Positions 15,788 through 24,700 of a stretch of DNA of 64,000 bases are shown here, piece by piece. The DNA comes from Pseudonocardia sp. ICBG1293 (GTDB taxonomy: Bacteria > Actinomycetota > Actinomycetes > Mycobacteriales > Pseudonocardiaceae): the NCBI RefSeq assembly GCF_020131355.1, contig NZ_JAHLEL010000068.1, positions 1 through 64,000 on the forward strand, read 5' to 3'. A program made the position numbers and the translations under genes. Every line of letters starts with the position of its first letter. The first letter of the stretch is position 1. The notes beneath the pieces are model-generated. The model ran no database searches and was not told where the DNA came from. It saw only the letters and a list, made by a program, of their open reading frames with translations.

Positions 15788-17145
15788 CTGTTCGAGAGTT
15801 CCGTCCTTCCGGAGCAACATCATCAGCCGGGTCTCCGACGTCGTGGATGGCGCAGCACGCGCGTGACCGCCGGGAATCCCGCGCTCTGGAAGCGCGTCTG
15901 GCGCGAGAAGACGCTGACGCCGCCGCGCGCCGGAAGATCGCCGAACAGAATGCCCGCGAGAAACGAGACCGGATCGCGCGAGACGCCGCCCAGCGCCGGA
16001 AAGCCGAGCAGCGCAAGACCCGGGCAGAAACCCGATCCGATGCCCGGCAGGCGGCACTGTCGTGGTTGGACGCGCACGTGGTGGAGTTACTGATCTATCC
16101 GATCGCGGTGCTGTCGTTCGCGCTAGCCGCTCCGGCGATGGCCGCCTACGGGAGCGTGATCTTCGGGGCGACCGGGTTCCTGCTGGCCGGGATCACGGAG
16201 CTGGGGATGTGGGCCTTCGCCCTCGCTGTTGTCGCATCCCGGCACCGACACCCGCACCGGCCTGTGGCCGGTCTGCGAGTCGGGGTGGTCGTGTTCTCCC
16301 TCGGAGCAGCCGGGATGAACTTCACCCACGGCCTGCACAAGGCCGGCGGCGGGTGGACGGTCGCTCTGGTGATGGCCGTCGTGTCGGTCGCCGGGATCGT
16401 CGCGCACCAGCTAACCCTGGCCGGGGCCCCGCGCTCACGCGCCGAGCGCCGCGCCGACCAGTTGGCCGCGCGGGCCGCGGTCAAGATCGACCGTGCCCAG
16501 CACGCAGCGTTACGCGCGGCCGCGATCGTCATCGCCGCCGACGGCACCGCGCAGCTCGTCTATCACGACGGCACCTACCACCTCGACCGCCGCCACCGGC
16601 TCATCTCTCCGACGGCTCCCACCAAGAACTCACCGTCGCCGGGAGCCCCGGCCGGACCGGAGATCGCTGCTGATGACGCGGTCGAGACAGGCAGCGTACA
16701 CACAGGCCCCGTGAACGCCGACAGCGAGGCGACGCTGGTCCTGCCTACCGTGGTGCGCGCTGAATCCGGTGAGGACGAGACCACCGACCACGACGCGGCT
16801 GCTGATCACACTGTTGACCACGCGGTCGAGACCCCGGAGTGGACTGCCCGCTACGAGGCGTTGCCGGGCGAGACGAAGCTGGCCAAGGCCGAGCTGTTCT
16901 TGACTCAGTCCTGGGACCACGGACACGAACCGGCCCTGGCCCGAGTCGACCGCATGATCGACGCCCCCCGCACGGCAACGGCCGCGAAACGCAATCTGCG
17001 GGCCCGCGGCATCCTTCCCCCCTCCGAACGCGTCACCGCCGCGACTGCGAAGCAGACGGGCTCACAGACGGACTCAGCGAGCACCCGGACCGAGACTGGT
17101 CTGGTGAGCGTGAACGCGCTACTCGGTCGTAGCAAGCCTGCATGA
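15784..17145 (+). CDS. DUF2637 / SpdB-like plasmid membrane protein
   Basis: The 453-residue product has a charged coiled-coil N-terminus (ESRALEARLAREDADAAARR), four membrane helices at about 95-220 (VVELLIYPIAVLSFALAAPA; FLLAGITELGMWAFALAVVA; GVVVFSLGAAGMNFTHGL; ALVMAVVSVAGIVAHQLTLA) and a long cytoplasmic tail. This is the DUF2637 pattern of actinobacterial plasmid spread proteins. It is a homologue, not a copy, of the proteins at 26687-27931 and 41614-42858. The tail ends in a helix-turn-helix-like region (GETKLAKAELFLTQSW). Confidence 0.87.
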   Translation: MTVREFRPSGATSSAGSPTSWMAQHARDRRESRALEARLAREDADAAARRKIAEQNAREKRDRIARDAAQRRKAEQRKTRAETRSDARQAALSWLDAHVVELLIYPIAVLSFALAAPAMAAYGSVIFGATGFLLAGITELGMWAFALAVVASRHRHPHRPVAGLRVGVVVFSLGAAGMNFTHGLHKAGGGWTVALVMAVVSVAGIVAHQLTLAGAPRSRAERRADQLAARAAVKIDRAQHAALRAAAIVIAADGTAQLVYHDGTYHLDRRHRLISPTAPTKNSPSPGAPAGPEIAADDAVETGSVHTGPVNADSEATLVLPTVVRAESGEDETTDHDAAADHTVDHAVETPEWTARYEALPGETKLAKAELFLTQSWDHGHEPALARVDRMIDAPRTATAAKRNLRARGILPPSERVTAATAKQTGSQTDSASTRTETGLVSVNALLGRSKPA

Positions 17146-17197
17146 CCAACCGCAGGTGACCGGTTCCGCAGGCCGTCAGCGCCAGGTCATGGTGAGC

Positions 17198-17236
17198 GGG
17201 CCTTGACCCCGGATCTTGGACACGGGGTCAAGGCCC
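17198..17236. terminator. Hairpin between convergent genes
   Basis: GGGCCTTGACCCC (17198-17210) pairs exactly with GGGGTCAAGGCCC (17224-17236) across a 13-base loop. It lies between the DUF2637 gene and the small minus-strand gene, whose stop codon lies in the right arm. No U-run follows, as is common in actinomycetes. Confidence 0.65.
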
Positions 17237-17371
17237 CAGGGCGGCGCGGCCGCGCACGACGGTGTCGGCCTCATCCGCCGCAGCAGCAGCGGAACGGTCC
17301 GGGCCGGACATCCAGGTCGGCCAGGGCAGCAGATCGCCCTGATCGTCGGGGGCGTTGCGTGGTGTGTCCAT
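17228..17371 (-). CDS. Small acidic hypothetical protein (47 aa)
   Basis: ATG 17371 opens a 47-codon frame (MDTPRNAPDDQGDLLPWPTW and an acidic Ala-rich tail). It lies about 100 bp after the second Rep1-like gene on the same strand. Composition looks coding, but no family is recognisable at this length and no strong ribosome-binding site is visible. Confidence 0.4.
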   Translation of the reverse strand: MDTPRNAPDDQGDLLPWPTWMSGPDRSAAAAADEADTVVRGRAALGP

Positions 17372-17474
17372 GCGCGCACTGTGCGTGTCCGGGCTGCGGG
17401 GACGCCAGCGGTGGCGCTGGTTGTCACCAGCACGTGATCCCGGCGCAGCCGTGCCGTCGATGCACGCCGGGCGG

Positions 17475-18920
17475 TTATCTCCATGCTTTCGGTGTCGGCG
17501 GTAGTGGGTGATCCGGGCGGGTGGTGTGCTGGTTGGTGCGGCGGGTGGCGAGTTCGGCGAGGTGGGCGCGGATCTCGGCGCGGGCTGCCGCGCCCGGGAC
17601 AGGTCCCCCGGTCTGAGCGGCCTTGGCGGCGTGTGCGGTGAGGTACTGGCGGTGTCGGGTGATCCGGTCGGTGGCGCGGCCGTCATGGTCGCAGCGCAGC
17701 GAGTGCTCGTAGGTGTGGCCGGTGTCGGGATCGATGATGTGGCCGTAGTCGTCGCAGTCGGTGCAGGCCGCCCGGGCTTCCCGTGCCCGGTGCGCGGTTT
17801 CAGATCGTTTCTGGGCGGCCTGGGCGGCCTGGGCGGCCTGGGCGGCCTGGGCGGCCTGGAGGTCTCGGAGGGCTTCGTGGTGGCGGCGGGCTGCTCCGCA
17901 GCCTCTACAGGGTCGATCGTGGGGGTCGGGGTGGGCGAGGTGGCGGGGGCATTTCCAGGTCTCGGGCCGGTCCGGGTCCGGAGTGGCGGCGATCGCGGGT
18001 AGTACGACCTGCTCGGCCGCGGCCGGTGCGGTCGCCAGCGGTCCGGCGGTGGGCTGCGCGGTGAGCGCGGTGGTCAGCTGTGCGGCGACCTGGGCCAGGG
18101 CCGCGGTCACCGCACCTAGCTCGCTCACCAACGACGCCTCCGGGCCGGCCGCGGACGGGGTCGAGGGCTGTGCCGCGGTCGGCTCCGGTCCGGCTCCTCC
18201 GGGTCGGGGCTCTGGTCGAGAGCTCCGGGGGGGGCCAGGCTCAGCCACCTGCTCGGCCGGTCGGCTTGCGCGCTCGCGCGTCCCCCCCCTGTTCGTCTTG
18301 TTCTCATCCCTTTTTTCGGATGACCCATCATCCGAAAAAAGGGATGATCCCCCAAACGGGTGATCCAATTTTAGGGATGACCCCCCGTGACCTGCGGATG
18401 TATGCGGGTGGCGGGGGGTGCGGCGGGTCGCCGGGCACGATCTCGCGGCCTGGGCGGCGGGTGGTGGGGGCCCGGACGGGGCGTTCGCGGCGGCCTCCGC
18501 GGCGGCCCGTGCTGCGACTCGAGCGCGGTGCTCGTAGAGCTCCTGGAAGCTGGCCAGGCCGGTGTAGCCGGGCGGCGGAGCGAGGTGGACGGTGTAGATG
18601 TTGCGCCGCCCGGTCGCGGTCGTGGCGGTCTCGACATCGACCGCGCCGATCGCTTGGAGCTCGCGGATCGCGGCGATCACGGAGTCGATCTTGCGCAGGC
18701 CGATCGTGTCGGCCATCCCCCGCAGACCGGGCCAGGCCCGGTCATCGCCCTGGGCGACGTTCACGTGCCCGCGCAGCAAGTTGTAGACGTGCACCGCCCG
18801 CGAAGACACCCCGGACAGCGCCACGAAGTCCCCGACCATCGAGAACGGGAACCCACGCCCCTCCCGCAAACCATCCTCGGCCTCATCACACCCAGGCCGG
18901 GTCATCACCAACGCGCTCAC
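17475..18920 (-). CDS. Second Rep1-like winged-helix protein with an internal palindrome
   Basis: Residues 25-130 form a winged-helix replication-type domain (FVALSGVSSRAVHVYNLLRGHVN, then WPGLRGMADTIGLRKIDSVI). A low-complexity middle carries an internal palindrome, and the C-terminal region has a zinc-knuckle-like segment (HPDPHDRPCRGCGAA) and a later CTDCDDYGHIID motif. The run AQAAQAAQAAQ is encoded by repeated gcggcctgg units. Its architecture parallels the Rep1-like protein at 4603-6180 but no helicase gene follows. It may be the initiator of another replicon or a regulator. Confidence 0.65.
   Translation of the reverse strand: MSALVMTRPGCDEAEDGLREGRGFPFSMVGDFVALSGVSSRAVHVYNLLRGHVNVAQGDDRAWPGLRGMADTIGLRKIDSVIAAIRELQAIGAVDVETATTATGRRNIYTVHLAPPPGYTGLASFQELYEHRARVAARAAAEAAANAPSGPPPPAAQAARSCPATRRTPRHPHTSAGHGGSSLKLDHPFGGSSLFSDDGSSEKRDENKTNRGGTRERASRPAEQVAEPGPPRSSRPEPRPGGAGPEPTAAQPSTPSAAGPEASLVSELGAVTAALAQVAAQLTTALTAQPTAGPLATAPAAAEQVVLPAIAATPDPDRPETWKCPRHLAHPDPHDRPCRGCGAARRHHEALRDLQAAQAAQAAQAAQAAQKRSETAHRAREARAACTDCDDYGHIIDPDTGHTYEHSLRCDHDGRATDRITRHRQYLTAHAAKAAQTGGPVPGAAARAEIRAHLAELATRRTNQHTTRPDHPLPPTPKAWR
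18304..18347. repeat. 44-bp intragenic palindrome (20-bp arms)
   Basis: TCATCCCTTTTTTCGGATGA at 18304-18323 pairs perfectly with 18328-18347 around the loop CCCA. It is AT-rich against its setting, lies inside the second Rep1-like gene, and is followed by further GGGATGA/GGGTGAT motifs up to 18382. The placement matches the dyads inside the other Rep1-like gene. Confidence 0.85.
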
Positions 18921-19256
18921 CGCACACCCCCAACCAGGACGCTGACGGCCAGGTCAGCAGACACAAACGGGACAACCACCACCGGTGGTGCGTACGCCTG
19001 GTCGAGGTCGAGGTCGAGGTCGACCAGTCGGCGAGTCATGAGTACGCTGCCTCCTATCTCCTCGAAGGGCCCGCTTCGGCGGGCACTTCGCGAGTCAGAG
19101 CAACCGAGTCGGATGCTCGTGGTGGGGCTGCGGCGCCTTGGCTCTGGCAAAAGACAAGGGCGGCGCAGTCATTGCTTGAGTGCAGACGGTAGCGGGTCGA
19201 GTCCCGACGGGATCGCCCGCTACCGCCTGCCCCAGGATCACGCGGATCCACCGGCC
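18921..19256. other. Intergenic region upstream of the second Rep1-like gene
   Basis: I see no gene here. The region holds a GAGGTC direct repeat (four units near 19005-19022) and a hairpin with arms GGTAGCGGG and CCCGCTACC near 19188-19224. It probably carries the promoter of the minus-strand gene ending at 17475 and the terminator of the zinc-ribbon gene. The hairpin loop GTCGAGTCCC resembles a tRNA T-loop, but no complete tRNA can be folded. Confidence 0.45.
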
Positions 19257-19574
19257 CTACGCCGCCCGCGCCGTAGCTGGCCCCACACGGCCCGCAGCGG
19301 CGCTGTCACCCGAGTTGATCGGGTCGCTGTCGAGACATCCCGCCGCGCGGTAGTCGTCCTCGACTGCTTCGAGATCCTGTCGCCCGGCGGCGGTGGGCGT
19401 GAGCCAGTAGGTCGCACAGTCCCCGCAGACCAGCGCCTCTACCTGGCCGAGCATCAGCGCCCGCGGCGCTTGTGTGCAGGTCGGGCACCGGTAGCTGCTG
19501 GTGGCGTCGTCCCACCGCAGACCGCTCACGTCGGTCATCCTGGGGCCGTTCGGGAAAGTCGAGTAGTTGTTCAT
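19257..19574 (-). CDS. Small zinc-ribbon protein
   Basis: The 105-residue product has a two-strand zinc ribbon (YRCPTCTQAPRALMLGQV and ALVCGDCATYWL; CxxC and CxxC) and an unstructured tail. I start at ATG 19574 (MNNYSTFPNGPRM), with GGAG about 11 bases upstream. The same frame runs on upstream without a stop into the end of the broken thioesterase gene, so fusion is possible but not favoured. Function unknown. Confidence 0.6.
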   Translation of the reverse strand: MNNYSTFPNGPRMTDVSGLRWDDATSSYRCPTCTQAPRALMLGQVEALVCGDCATYWLTPTAAGRQDLEAVEDDYRAAGCLDSDPINSGDSAAAGRVGPATARAA

Positions 19575-19673
19575 GCTGCTGTGTCTCCGTTGCTGTCGTG
19601 TCGTGCCTGTCGTCGGGGTGGTGTGAAGCCGCGTTCGCCGAGGCGCCAGGTCAGCTGCCCGGTCGTGTACTCG

Positions 19674-20151
19674 CGATCGCTGTCGGAGCCGCGCGCGGAA
19701 TGCGGTGGTGTCGACCAGGTGCGCCGTCACGTGGCCGTCAGCGACCAGGACCCCGCGCTGATCGCGCGCAGCCACGATGAAGTGACATCGGTGACTGGTG
19801 GTGCTGATGCGTCGTGCGGTGACGTGGAGGCGGTCTTCCGGGGATCGACGGCGCCCGATGCGCCACCTCGACCCGGGTGCCGACCGGTGTCTGCCCGGCC
19901 TGGGCGTGGCGTCGGAGGTAGGTCAGGCACGGTGCTTCGAGGAGGCCGACGAGGTAGCCGGTGGCGAACACTGCTTCTCCGGTCCGGAACGCCCAGAGGC
20001 GCGGGTGCAGGTCGGGGACGAGCTGGTCGTGCGGGACGACGTAGATCAGCGACGCGGTGTCGTCGCGGTCGTCGCGGGTGTCGGCGCTGACGTCCGCGGT
20101 GGTTCGGTCGTGCCCGATCGTGGTGGGTTGCGGTCGGGTGGTGGTCACCAT
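19674..20151 (-). pseudogene. FlK-like acyl-CoA thioesterase, frameshifted
   Basis: The first part reads MVTTTRPQ and includes FATGYLVGLLE and VGTRVEVAHRAPSIPG. The Thr, Glu and His fall 8 and 26 residues apart, the same spacing as the Thr42, Glu50 and His76 triad of the fluoroacetyl-CoA thioesterase FlK. After SIPG the frame becomes nonsense, but the neighbouring frame continues the hotdog fold (EDRLHVTARR, then HFIVAARDQRGVLVADGHVT). The shift lies near the CCGGGG run at 19837-19843. It is either a pseudogene or a sequencing error. Substrate specificity is not shown. The end coordinate is approximate. Confidence 0.65.
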
Positions 20152-21500
20152 CGGAAGAGGTCTCCGTGCAGGTAGAAGCGCCAGTCGTCGGTAGTGAGGC
20201 CGTGGGCGCCGGTGCGCAGGTGGTAGGACATGCCCGGCCCGCGATAGGCCCGGTCCGTCGGCGGCGGCCAGGTACTGTCGGGGAGTCCGGTGCCGGGCAG
20301 TCCGTAGAGCGCCCACACCGGTTCAGCTGTTCGGTAGGCGGCGTGTTCGCCCTGCGGGTCCGCCGTGACGTCGTCGGTGGCGGAGGCGACGACCAGGCGG
20401 CCGGGCGCGATCAGCGCGAGGAGTTGGTGCTGGTCGACCGGCAGCGCGTCGGGGCGGCCGGCGTAGGTGCGGTAGGCGGGTGGGAACCAGTGCGGGAACG
20501 CGCTGGTCAGGGCGTCGATGGACTCGCCTCGTCCGGTGTCAGCGAGCTTCGCCCCGGCGGCGCCGGAGTTGTTGGAGATCACGACCGGGAACCGCGGGTC
20601 CTGGGCGCCGGCCCACAGCGCGGCCTTGCCGCTGCGGGAGTGCCCGATCACCGCAACCCGTGCCGGGTCGACACCGGACCGGGTGGCGTCGTCGGTGTGC
20701 AGGTAGTCCAGGGCGCGGGACGCGGCCCAGGCCCACGCGGCGATCGTGCGCCCCGCGGTGTCGGGCAGCTCGGTGCCCGCCGGGTGGAAGGCGCTGATGA
20801 CGCCGTCCCGGTAGCGGTCGAGGTCGTCCGGTGCGACCTCGACCGCATCCAGGACGGCGAGCGCGTGACCAGCACCGGTGATCTGGGCGATCGGCGCGTA
20901 GTCGCTGTCCGAGCCGGTGTCGGTGACGGCGCCGCGGTGATCGATCAGCAAGAATGTCCCGTGGACTTCTCGCTCGACTTCTCGCGCGGTGGGTGTGAAC
21001 AGGCGCAGGGTGAACCGGGCCGCCCCGACCGGGCCGGTCACTTCGATGACGATCTTCTTCCCGACCGCCCCGTCGTCAGTGGCGCCGAGGTCGGTGACGT
21101 CGAAGGTCATGTCGTCCGGGGCGGGCAGCGGGTGGCCGTAGACGTGTTCACCGAACGCCTCGAGGAGCTGCGGGCGGTGTTGGGTCTCCCACGCACCGAG
21201 GGTGTCGGGATGTGACCCGCCGGTAACCAGTGGGTTGCCCGGTAGGTCCGGATCACCGCTAGTGTCGGGTTCCGGATCCGACGTGCGGGTCGTGTTGTGG
21301 GGTGTCGTCGTCACCGCGGTCGTGGTGCCGGGCCGGGGATCGGCGCGGGTGCCGGCGCCGCCGAGGCCGGCACCCGCGCAGACCACCACCGCCACAACAA
21401 CGCCAGCGACTGCGCTGGCTCGGGTGGTGGCGCGACTGACACTACGGGCCAGTAGCACGCTGCTACGCGGGGAAGGTGAGTCGTGGGGAGTCGGGCGCAA
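20145..21500 (-). CDS. Secreted alpha/beta hydrolase, CE15 glucuronoyl-esterase-like
   Basis: Residues 28-50 form a signal peptide or anchor (ASAVAGVVVAVVVCAGAGLGG), followed by a Thr/Pro linker. The catalytic region has VIGHSRSGKAALWAGAQDPRF, with the nucleophile Ser288 in the G-x-S-R-x-G-K-x-A pattern of CE15 4-O-methyl-glucuronoyl methylesterases, then SNNSGAAGAKL, PHWFPPAYRTYAG and a C-terminal His (GAHGLTTDDW). It probably acts outside the cell on plant cell-wall esters. The start is TTG 21500 or GTG 21458; neither has a good ribosome-binding site, and the MITE 38 bp upstream may have displaced the original 5' end or promoter. It overlaps the thioesterase gene by 7 bp. Confidence 0.72.
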   Translation of the reverse strand: MRPTPHDSPSPRSSVLLARSVSRATTRASAVAGVVVAVVVCAGAGLGGAGTRADPRPGTTTAVTTTPHNTTRTSDPEPDTSGDPDLPGNPLVTGGSHPDTLGAWETQHRPQLLEAFGEHVYGHPLPAPDDMTFDVTDLGATDDGAVGKKIVIEVTGPVGAARFTLRLFTPTAREVEREVHGTFLLIDHRGAVTDTGSDSDYAPIAQITGAGHALAVLDAVEVAPDDLDRYRDGVISAFHPAGTELPDTAGRTIAAWAWAASRALDYLHTDDATRSGVDPARVAVIGHSRSGKAALWAGAQDPRFPVVISNNSGAAGAKLADTGRGESIDALTSAFPHWFPPAYRTYAGRPDALPVDQHQLLALIAPGRLVVASATDDVTADPQGEHAAYRTAEPVWALYGLPGTGLPDSTWPPPTDRAYRGPGMSYHLRTGAHGLTTDDWRFYLHGDLFRW

Positions 21501-21538
21501 CGTCGGAAGACGGCGCGGGTGGTGGAGCGGCGTAGTAA

Positions 21539-21659
21539 GAGGTCATTTCAGAACGAGGTCGACGTGTCTGTTGTAGACGACAAGCGGCTATCTGACCTGC
21601 CGTTTGATCTGTCGTCGAGGGGTCAATGGAAACTCGACAAGTCGTTCTGAAACGACCTC
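21539..21659 (+). mobile_element. 121-bp MITE, copy 1
   Basis: The element starts GAGGTCATTTCAGAACGA and ends with the complement of GAGGTCGTTTCAGAACGA, giving 18-bp terminal repeats with one mismatch. TAA flanks both ends (21536-21538, 21660-21662). It has no coding capacity. Other copies are at 46169, 54978 and 55102. Confidence 0.92.
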
Positions 21660-21723
21660 TAAGCAGATCGACCGGGTGCGGTTGAGCGGGCGTGCGGCTG
21701 CTGAGGATGTTGTCGAGCATCTG

Positions 21724-24700
21724 GGGGTCGCCGTAGTATCCGGGAATAATCGGGCGGATATGGCTGGGTAGGCTCCTGACCAGGGGGTTTCTGGGGTTCT
21801 GGTCGGGAGGTTGTCGGGTGGTCGCTCCGGTGTTCACAGACGTCGAGCTGGAGAGGCTGCGGCGGTTCCCGGAGATCGGCCGGGAGGAGTTGTTCCGGTT
21901 CTTCACGCTGGCCCCGGCGGACGTTGCGTTTGTTGATCCCGGTCGGGGCCGGGGCGCGGCGGATCGGCTGGGTCTGGCGGTCGCGGTGTGCTCGTTGTCG
22001 TGGTTGGGGTTCGTGCCGGATGAGGTGGCGTCGGCGCCGCAGGCGGCGGTGGTGCGCCTGGCTGAGCAGTTGCGCGTGGATCCGGCCGTGATCGGTTCGT
22101 ATGGGCGCCGGGCGAAGACCCGCACCGAGCATCTTCGGCTGGCGGCGCAGTATCTGGGGTGGCGGCCGCCGACGACGCTGGAGATCAAGGAGCTCGACGA
22201 GTTCCTGCTGGCGCGGGCGATGGAGCATGATTCGCCGACGCTGCTGTTCCGGCTGGCGTGCGAGTTCCTGATCTCGGCGCGGGTGATCCGGCCGGGACCG
22301 GTGACGGTGGTCAAGCGGGTCGCCCACGCCCGCGAGGTGGCCCGGCAGGAGACGTTCGACCGGTTGGCGCACGAGTTCACCGACGCCCGCCGCGTCGGGC
22401 TGGACGGGCTGCTGGTGGTGGATTCGGAGATCGGGATGACCCGGCTGCGGTGGCTGGGGAAGGGGCCGGTGGAGGCCTCGCCCGCGGCGGTGAAGGCCGA
22501 GATCGCGAAGCTGGAGTTCCTGCGCGGAATGGACGCCCACGCGTTGGACCTGTCGGTGCTGCCGGCCGAACGCCGCCGGTTCCTGGCCACGGTCGGTCGC
22601 CGCCTCACCGCCCAAGCGCTGGAACGGCGGGAGCCGGAACGCCGGTACCCGATCTTGCTGACGTTGCTGGCCCAGTCGGCGACCGAGGTGCTCGACGAGG
22701 TGGTGGCGCTGTTCGACCAGGCGCTCTCGGCGCGGGAGAGCAAGGCCGCGCACAGGATGCGGGACTATCTGGCCGAACGCGCCAAGTCCGGGGAGGACCG
22801 CCAGGAGCTTCTGGACGCGATCTTGGCCATCGTGGCCGACCCGGCGGTGCCGGACGGCGATGTCGGCGGTCTGATCCGGGGCGAGCGGGTCGGCTGGGAC
22901 CGGCTGCGTTCGGCGCAGTCGAGCGCGTTGCCGCCGCTGCCGCGCGATCACGGGCACCTCGCCGCGCTGGACGGCTCGTACGGGTACCTGCGCCAGTTCA
23001 CCCCGAACGTCCTCGACGCCGTGACCTTCGCCGGCGGCACCGCCGCGGCCGAGCTGCTGGAGGCGGTGGCGATCCTGCGGGAGCTCAACGCCACCGGCGC
23101 CCGCAAGGTCCCCGACGACGCGCCGAGCGGGTTCGTCCCGGCCCGCTTCCGCGGCTACCTGGACACCGCCGCGGCGAACCGCAGCGCGACGGCGTATCGG
23201 CATTACTGGGAGCTGTGCGTGCTGCTGGCCCTGCGGGACGGGCTGCGCACCGGGGACGTGTTCGTGCCGGGCAGCCGCCGTTACTCCGACCCGGCCGCCT
23301 ACCTGCTCACCGAGGACAAGTGGGCGGATCAGCGGGCGGAGTTCTGCCGACTGGTCGGCAAACCCTCCGACGCCGCCACCGGCCTGGCCGAGGCCGAAGA
23401 CGAGCTGCACACCGCGCTGGGCAAGCTGGAAACGACGCTCGCCCACGGCGACGGCCCGGTCCGCCTGGACGACGACGGCGATCTGGTGATCTCCCCGCTG
23501 ACCGCGGAGGACATCCCGGCCGAGGCGAGAGCGTTGAAGGCGGAGCTGACCGAGATGCTGCCGTTCGCGCCGATCGTGTCGCTGCTGATCGAGATGGACA
23601 AGCGCACCGGGTTCCTGGACTGCTTCACCCACGCCGGCGGCAAGCAGGCCCGCACGCGCGAGCTGAAGCGGAACCTGATCGCGGTGTTGCTCGCCCAGTC
23701 CACCAACCTCGGGCTCACACGGATGGCGGACGCGTGCGGGATCTCCTACGACATCCTGGCCTGGACCGCCGAGTGGTACGTACGGGAGGAAACGCTGCGG
23801 GCGGCGAACCTGGCGCTGATCGGCTACCACCAGCGCCTGCCGCTGACCCCGGTGTTCGGCACCGGCACGCTGTCCTCTTCGGACGGTCAGCGGTTCCCGA
23901 CGCGAGGTAAGTCGGTCACCGCCAGGGCTCTGAGCAGGTATTTTGCGCACGAGGGCCTGTCGACCTACACGCACGTGACCGATCAGCATACCACCTACGG
24001 CACGAAGATCATCGTCGCCACGAAACGCGAGGCGCACTACGTCCTGGACGAGATCCTCGGCAACGCGACCGACATCCCGATCACCGAGCACGCCACCGAC
24101 ACGCACGGCGTCACCCTGGTCAACTTCGGGCTGTTCGACCTGCTCGGGTTGCAGCTCTCACCGCGGATCCGGGACCTGGGCAAGATCACTCTCTACCGGA
24201 CGGGTGCGAAGGCGGCGGCCGAGACGGCGTTCCCCCTGACGGGGCCGCTGTTGGCTCGCAAGCTCAACACCGACCTGATCGCCGAGCACTGGGACGACCT
24301 GCTGCGCCTGGCCGGGTCGCTGAAGTTCGGGCACGCCACCGCATCGCTACTGGTCGGGAAACTCTCGGCGTCCGGGCGGCAGAACGCGCTCGCCGCGGCG
24401 CTCAAGGAGTACGGCGCGCTGCGCAGAACCGTCTACACCGCCCGGTACCTGTCCGATCCGGCCTACCGGCGCAAGATCTCCCGGCAGCTGAACAAGGGCG
24501 AGTCGCTGCACGCGCTCAAGCGGGACCTGCTCTACGCCCACGAGGGCATGATCCGCGCCCGACACCTGGAGGGACAGACCGAGCAGGCGTGGTGCCTCAC
24601 CCTCGTCACCAACGCCGTGGTCACCTGGACGACCGAGTACTACGGCCTGGCCGTCGAGCAGATGCGCGCCGCCGGTCGCCGCATCGACGACGAGGTCCTG

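Noticed and set aside
19188..19224. Possible tRNA or attachment site with a T-loop-like GTCGAGTCCC
   Set aside because: No acceptor stem, anticodon arm or standard T-arm length can be formed around it; only a 9-bp hairpin is clear, and no integrase gene is present.
21659..24106. 815-residue minus-strand frame opposite the transposase
   Set aside because: It mirrors the Tn3 transposase gene and is rich in Arg, Gln and His, typical of an antisense frame in high-GC DNA. The same applies to 52335-55049.
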